From positions 39,165,437-39,229,436 of the forward strand of contig OX578286.1 in NCBI GenBank assembly GCA_951217055.1: 64,000 nucleotides of DNA. Reading direction: 5' to 3'. The number at the start of each line of letters is the position of its first letter. The stretch's first letter is position 1. The DNA is from Gerris lacustris (lineage: Eukaryota > Arthropoda > Insecta > Hemiptera > Gerridae). The notes beneath the pieces were generated by a model. That model saw only the letters and a list, made by a program, of their open reading frames with translations, did no database searches and was not told the origin of the DNA. The position numbers and the translations under genes were made by a program. This document shows, piece after piece, positions 58,791 to 64,000 of this stretch.

Positions 58791-59068
58791 GTATGGCGAG
58801 ATTCGAATGCGACGTCTGTCACAAATCCTACGTCCACATCAACAATCTCTACCGTCACAAGAAACTGGAATGCGTCAACAGACAGCCACAATTCGCTTGT
58901 CCACACTGTCCGTACAAAGCCAAACAGAAAACCAACTTAACGCTTCATATTAACAACAGGCACTGTACAAATGCCGACTTCTTCCCTTGTCTACATTGCA
59001 CATTTGTCACCAAGAATAAGTATCTGTTAAATCAACACTTTTCTCAGTTTCATGACAACAATGGGTAA
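58791..59068 (+). CDS. lola: lola-type alternative terminal exon 6, three zinc fingers
   Basis: It follows ctatttcctccag in the shared phase. The ATG two bases into the exon is an internal methionine and need not be a start. About 91 residues end in TAA. Finger 1 is C-x2-C (FECDVCHKSY) with an unusual linker ECVNRQP in place of ECGKxP. Finger 2 is CPHCPYKAKQKTNLTLH and finger 3 is CLHC with H-x4-H. It has almost no tail. It would end one isoform of the BTB factor. Confidence 0.87.
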
Positions 59069-59509
59069 AATATCATGTGTAAATTATCTTAATTTTTTTA
59101 ATTGGTTTAATCAAAGTGACTAAGTTGGGATATTGCAAAGTTGAAATTTGATTGGCTTGCCAAAACTTTGATCAGCAATACTTTTGACGAACTTTTCAAC
59201 GAACATTTTGTTAGCTTAATCAACTAATGATTAGAGCACAACCAATACTCAAAATACCATAAAATTCTTCCAAAAAGTAGAGATTATCCAATTGACTCTA
59301 CTGGTCTATTGCTCTATAGGCTCAATTTATTGGAATACTTAGACTCTTATTAACTAATGATTAGTACACGGTTCATCCTCATGATACTATAAAATGGTCC
59401 CATAAGGTAGAAATTATAAAATTGACTTCATTGGTATTGACTATGGAATAACCTAGATTGTTATGTCGATTGTTACTTAACAATTCGTGGATGTTTACGA
59501 ATCATTAGG
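59069..59509. other. Spacer with weak duplication
   Basis: Two loose copies of a block containing aactaatgattag and ataccataaaa...tagagattat are visible. No gene. Confidence 0.4.
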
Positions 59510-59661
59510 TTAATGGATAATAAAAATAGTCTCTCCACGTTAACTGGCTAATTTGTTTATTGCGATTTACTTAGCAGCTTTCAGCCTTCATAAGGCCATC
59601 CATTGATGATGGCAACAAATTAGCCAGTTAACGTGGAGAGACTATTTTTATTATCCATTAA
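59510..59661. mobile_element. Hairpin element with perfect 48-bp arms
   Basis: Arms 59510-59557 and 59614-59661 are exact reverse complements starting ttaatggataataaaaatag. The 56-bp loop on the minus strand reads ggccttatgaaggctgaaag, a stem followed by GAAA. This recalls hammerhead-type retroelement termini, but the CTGANGA core is not intact. Confidence 0.7.
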
Positions 59662-60596
59662 GATGACCTCCATAGACGATCCCATACATACAATTAGGTT
59701 CATGATTAGTTGAGGTTTCCTTACCTTCGACACTTAGTGACAATCAACCATTGCTGATAACACTCTTATTGCTGGTGGAGTTTGCTAAAATAGTGGTAAG
59801 GTATCACTGATTTAATGGCAGGAAGGTTTTTAAGATGTTGCCAAGCTCCGCTCTGACATGTAGTATCACCATAAAAAATCCCTTATCACAATTCCAACCC
59901 TCTCATTGTAATTCGAGGTATAGAGGAAAATAATCCTCTTAACTTGAAATTGTGATGAAGAGGAAATTTTCCAAGGCAAAGCAACCAATTCAACTTATTC
60001 GATATTCCAATCAACTTTTGACAGTTATGTATGAGGAGTCCTTTGCAATTAGGACAACTGACAGCCATATTTAGTTGTCATACATTTGGCAATTTTGACT
60101 TTCAACATAAGGCAATTAAATGTTGCCTTGTGATGTTAACAAACTAAGATAGTGATACCTTTGCAAAATTCCAGCGTAGTAAAGATGAAATCTTAATCCC
60201 TTATAGCGTTAATTAACTAATTTTTCTTTCACTAGACAAATTTGCATGTGTATCCCTTAATTTATATCTGCTCGAACATGAGGTGGTATGGAATTGCGTT
60301 AAGGTTGGTCAAATTTGAGTTTCAACAATTGTCTATTTTTGTTATATATGAGCCTACTTTAGAAACGGTTTTGCCAATAATTAGATGTTTTAAAGTTGAA
60401 AATTATAATGGCTTTCAGAATAAAGGTTGTTATTTGTTAACCAATTTCTTTTTGTCTTGTTGATCTTAAACTTGGTCAATCTTAATCAGCCAAAATGCAA
60501 CCAAATTTCTTCATTCAAAATGTTACAAATGTTTTTTTTAAATGTTTTTGTGTGCATAACTAAGTTAACTTAAACTATTTGCACTTATTTTTTCAG
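59662..60596. other. Intron sequence before the seventh zinc-finger set
   Basis: No family-like open frames. It ends in a T-rich tract and the acceptor attttttcag (60587-60596). Confidence 0.5.
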
Positions 60597-60720
60597 GAGA
60601 TAACCAATTTGCTTGTAAGTCTTGCGAAAAGAAATATAAAAATCAAAATAGTTTAGACAGGCATACTTTATTTCATTGTGGGAAGCAACCGGCGTTTGGA
60701 TGTCCCCATTGTTCTTATAG
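60597..60720 (+). CDS. lola: lola-type alternative exon 7a, finger 1 and start of finger 2
   Basis: The acceptor is ttattttttcag, in the shared phase. Finger 1 is C-x2-C (FACKSCEKKY, lacking the usual CG) with RHTLFHCGKQP, where HCG replaces ECG. Finger 2 starts CPHCSY and is cut two bases into the following arginine codon. The donor is cttatag|gtaact. The cut is at the same codon and phase as in exon 2a. Confidence 0.85.
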
Positions 60721-61503
60721 GTAACTTATGAATTTTTATATATGTAGATTTTAATTGTAGATTCTTTGATATTCATTTAACTATTTCTTCCTTTTTTCTC
60801 TCATGCTGAAGATAACATACAGATGATTCTGGATGTAATCATCCAGAGGATACTGGATGTGATCATCCAGAGGATACTGGATGTGATCATCCAGAGGATA
60901 CTGGTTGTGATCATCCAGAGGATACTGGATGTGATCATCCAGAGGATACTGGATGTGATCATCCAGAGGTTACTGGATGTGATCATCCAGAGGATACTGG
61001 TTGTGATCATCCAGAGGATACTGGATGTGATCATCCAGAGGATACCTATTGGATGTGATCATCCAGAGGATACTGGATGTGATCATCCAGAGGATACTGG
61101 TTGTGATTATCCAGAGGATACTGGATGTAATCATCTAAATGATACTGGATGTGATCATCCAGAGGATACTGGTTGTGATCATCCAAAGGATACTGGATGT
61201 GATCATCCAAATGATACTGGATGTGATCATCCTGAGGATACTGGATGTGATCATACTGGATGTGATCATCCATTGGATACTGGATGTAATCATACAAATG
61301 ATACCGGATGTAATCATTTACTTGATACTGGTTGTAATAATCCACTGTTTTACTGGATGTAATTATCAATAAGTTACTGGATGTGATCATCCAGGTGATA
61401 CTGGATGTGATAATCTAGATGATACTGGATTTGATCATCAACCCATTTTTGATGAGTGATTTGTTTTTAGCTAATTTTAACCAATCCCTTCCCTTGTTTT
61501 TAG
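60721..61503 (+). other. Intron interrupting finger 2, mostly minisatellite
   Basis: The donor gtaact and acceptor ttgtttttag bound 783 bp, of which about 615 bp is a 24-bp tandem repeat. Confidence 0.8.
60822..61440. repeat. Minisatellite, 24 bp unit, about 25 copies
   Basis: The unit is gatactggatgtgatcatcc plus agag. Divergence increases to the right. The 24-bp period keeps frames open on both strands (up to 179 codons); these are not taken as genes. The palindrome ggatgtgatcatcc lets units form hairpins. Confidence 0.95.
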
Positions 61504-61663
61504 GTCGAACTACAACAGTGATGTAACAAGGCATATAAATTTACGTCACAATCCCAACGTGAGATATCACCCTTGCCCACTGTGCAATTTTAAATCAAAA
61601 TATCTAAGAAACATCCACCTACATCTTATCAACAAACATAAAACGGTAAATGAATTTGGTTGA
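61504..61663 (+). CDS. lola: lola-type alternative exon 7b, rest of finger 2, finger 3
   Basis: It begins with the base completing the split arginine, continues finger 2 (SNYNSDVTRH, H-x4-H) and then finger 3 (CPLC, H-x4-H). Read through, it ends at TGA (61661-61663) four codons after NKHKT, with VNEFG. Alternatively aaacg|gtaaat at 61645 could splice to 61756, giving an 11-codon end. Possible poly(A) signals (aataaa) follow near 61669 and 61680 for the read-through form. Confidence 0.82.
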
Positions 61664-61755
61664 TGAAAAGTAATAAAGCAATAAAATACTTTAATTGAAT
61701 AAATGATTTAATACTTTATTTGATTAATTTATAAATATTATTTTCCTTTTTTTAG

Positions 61756-61788
61756 GAACCCAGCAATATATTTTTAACGGACAAATAA
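61756..61788 (+). CDS. lola: Possible alternative last mini-exon of the seventh set
   Basis: After a strong acceptor (ttttccttttttttag-like, ending at 61755), the frame continues in phase from the codon acg at 61643-61645. It encodes EPSNIFLTDK and then TAA. An aataaataaa signal lies about 80 bp downstream. The proposed donor gtaaat is weak, so both endings may be used or this may be chance. Confidence 0.4.
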   Translation, partial: EPSNIFLTDK

Positions 61789-63075
61789 CATAATTTATTT
61801 CATTCGAACTTGACTGAAGTTCTTGGCTCATTAATTTTAATTGTTATTATTTTTTTAATTATTGTTATAAATAAATAAAACTGCCATTATATTTTATAAT
61901 TAAATAATCGATCAAATGATCAAAAAAGGTAAATTTTTTATATTTAAATAAAGAAAATTTACAAATATTATGTATATTTATATTTTATGGGAACATTTTC
62001 ATTATTATTTATTTGATATATTTTTTTTAAAATTATTTATATAAAGTTAGGTAACATTAAAGTTTATATTATATTGTGTTTTATACTTGAAATCATTTAT
62101 ACTATTTTTTTTAAAAGAAACAAGCAATTATTATTCATATTCTGTTAATGTTATTTTTGTTTATCCTAGTTTTGTTATTCAGAGGGACAAATTGTTATAA
62201 TATATTATTATTTTATTTGTTTGTTTATTTTTATTTTAACCTTATTTTTGTTTATTTTTAGTGTTGCAAATTTTGTGCAATACATAATATGCTTTTTTAA
62301 GGGTGAATTCTAATATTTGTTTTCATTTACCCTATATGGATGACTTAGTGGTTATGACTAAGAAGTTAAATATATAAAATGTGGGAGAAGAAAAGAAGGA
62401 TTTCATCAGTGGCTGTAGATGGGCTTAGTAATTCATAGCTAATTTTGTGGTGACGATAACTTCTTGGTAGATTAAATTCTTGAGATAGATCATCATCAAC
62501 GACAGAGAATAAAGAATTTAGGGGGATAGGATGCTTACTGTTACTATTGTAATAAAAATAAAGATGATTAATATCAAAGATGGAGAGAGTAGAGAAGTTA
62601 TGGGATAGAGTAGGCAGTTTATGATGTTTCTTCTACTTCATGCTGATGATTATACACAGTGTTATTACCACAAAAATATTAATAATATCAATGGTGAAAA
62701 GTAGAGAAGTTAGGAGTTAGTGGGTAAATAGATAGTGTGTAGCCTGTCTTTTTTCATAGTGCTGATGATTATACTTAGTGTTGTTATCTCAAGAAGATGA
62801 TTAATATCACAGACGGGGAGTAGAAAGTTAAAAGTTAGCGTTATAGAGAACGTCCTCTCTTTTATTTGCTGCTTATGATTGAACATTGCAACATGTTATC
62901 TTCTCTCCATCACTGTTGATGCATACTTAGAGTTGGTTATTAGTGTTAGAGAGAAGAAACAAACAAGAACTGAGTGAATGTATTTGCATTAATAAATGAA
63001 CTTTCTTCTCTTCTTCAGAACTGTTTACTCCTGTAATGATGATGACCTCTAGGTTCATGAAAGTCATACCTCTTA
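61789..63075. other. 3' flank and spacer with loose repeats
   Basis: AT-rich to about 62330, then degenerate repeats (gatgattatacttagtgtt, ggggagtagaaagtta; about 120 bp apart) to 62960. No gene was seen. Confidence 0.5.
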
Positions 63076-63084
63076 AATAATTAA

Positions 63085-64000
63085 GCTATTATGGATTATC
63101 ATGTCCTTAGATTATCAACAGTTATGGTACCCTTGGATTATCAAGGATTACTATAGATTATCATGTCCTTAGATTATCAACAGTTATGGTACCCTTGGAT
63201 TATCAAGGATTACTATAGATTATCATATCCTTAGATTATCAACAGTTATGGTACCCTTGGATTATCAAGGATTACTATAGATTATCATATCCTTGGATTA
63301 TCAAGGATTACTATAGATTATCATGTCCTTAGATTATCAACAGTTATGGTACCCTTGGATTATCAAGGATTACTATAGATTATCATATCCTTAGATTATC
63401 AACAGTTATGGTACCCTTGGATTATCAAGGATTACTATAGATTATCATATCCTTGGATTATCAAGTTGTTGGATTATCAAGGATTACTATAGATTATCAT
63501 ATCCTTGGATTATCAAGTTGTTGGATTATCAAGGATTACTATAGATTATCATATCCTTGGATTATCAAGTTGTTGGATTATCAAGGATTACTATAGATTA
63601 TCATATCCTTGGATTATCAAGTTGTTGGATTATCAAGGATTATCATGTCCTTAGATCATCAATAATTATCATATCCTTGGATTATCAACGGTTATGGTAC
63701 CCTTGGATTATCAAGGATTACTATATCCTTGGATTATCAACGGTTATGGTACCCTTGGATTATCAAGGATTACCATGTCCTTGGATTATCAAGGATTATC
63801 ATATCCTTTGATTATCAAGGATTATCATGCCCTTGGATCATCAAGGTTTATCATATCTTTAGATTATCAAGGATTGTCATTTCCTAGGATTATCAAGGAT
63901 TACCATGTCCTTGGGTTATTATGGATTATCATGTCCTTGAATTATCAAGGACTATCATGTCCTTAGATCATCAATAATTATCATGCCCTTGGATCATCAA
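63085..64000. repeat. Minisatellite of composite units, continuing past the window
   Basis: Words ggattatcaaggattactat, agattatcatatccttggat and tatcaacagttatggtaccc are shuffled into units of about 36, 58 and 94 bp. The array runs off the right edge. Open frames inside it come from the repetition. Confidence 0.92.

Noticed and set aside
60801..61390. Frames of 77-179 codons on both strands
   Set aside because: They are products of the 24-bp array inside a lola-type intron.
62255..62300. Possible extra zinc-finger exon after ttatttttag
   Set aside because: In the lola phase the frame closes after a few codons and lacks a finger.

Overview
The window is a piece of an AT-rich insect nuclear genome. 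Its density of minisatellites and foldback DNA elements is typical of large hemipteran-type genomes, but the order is a guess. The evidence for an insect is a lola (longitudinals lacking)-type array of alternative 3' exons and a costal-2 (KIF7/KIF27-family) kinesin gene. All recognised genes are on the + strand.

Layout. Seven lola-type terminal zinc-finger sets lie at about 5.5, 9.0+11.9, 25.5, 47.5, 52.5, 58.8 and 60.6+61.5 kb. Each begins right after a pyrimidine-AG acceptor in the same reading phase (two bases complete a codon begun in an upstream exon). Each encodes three compact zinc fingers, the first of C2HC type followed by an EC(G) signature, and then stops. Two sets (9.0/11.9 and 60.6/61.5 kb) are split by an intron at the same codon of finger 2, and both introns are filled with minisatellites. 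The common BTB exons are not in the window and must lie to the left. The products would be alternative C-termini of one BTB transcription factor.

Between the third and fourth sets, at 30.3-33.8 kb, sits an uninterrupted 1150-codon gene for a kinesin-like protein. Its ATP-site motifs are degenerate and it carries the KIF7/KIF27/Cos2 signature, so it is most likely costal-2, the Hedgehog-pathway scaffold. It is nested in the lola locus in the same orientation.

The rest is non-coding. More than twenty unrelated tandem arrays (units of about 20 to 180 bp) occupy a large share of the introns. Between them are foldback elements and transposon remnants: a 766-bp hAT deletion derivative with an exact 8-bp target duplication, TTAA-flanked composite foldbacks inside a minisatellite, a 5S rRNA-related segment inside a small inverted-repeat element, an element that carries a copy of a nearby locus, and several near-perfect hairpins.

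The most unusual signal is a set of hammerhead-ribozyme folds of the minimal retroelement type. An identical pair lies in the arms of a foldback at 2.7-3.1 kb, one good candidate is at 6.9 kb, and degenerate ones are near 7.8-7.9 kb. They suggest Penelope-like or related retroelement termini. All calls were made by eye; no searches were run.
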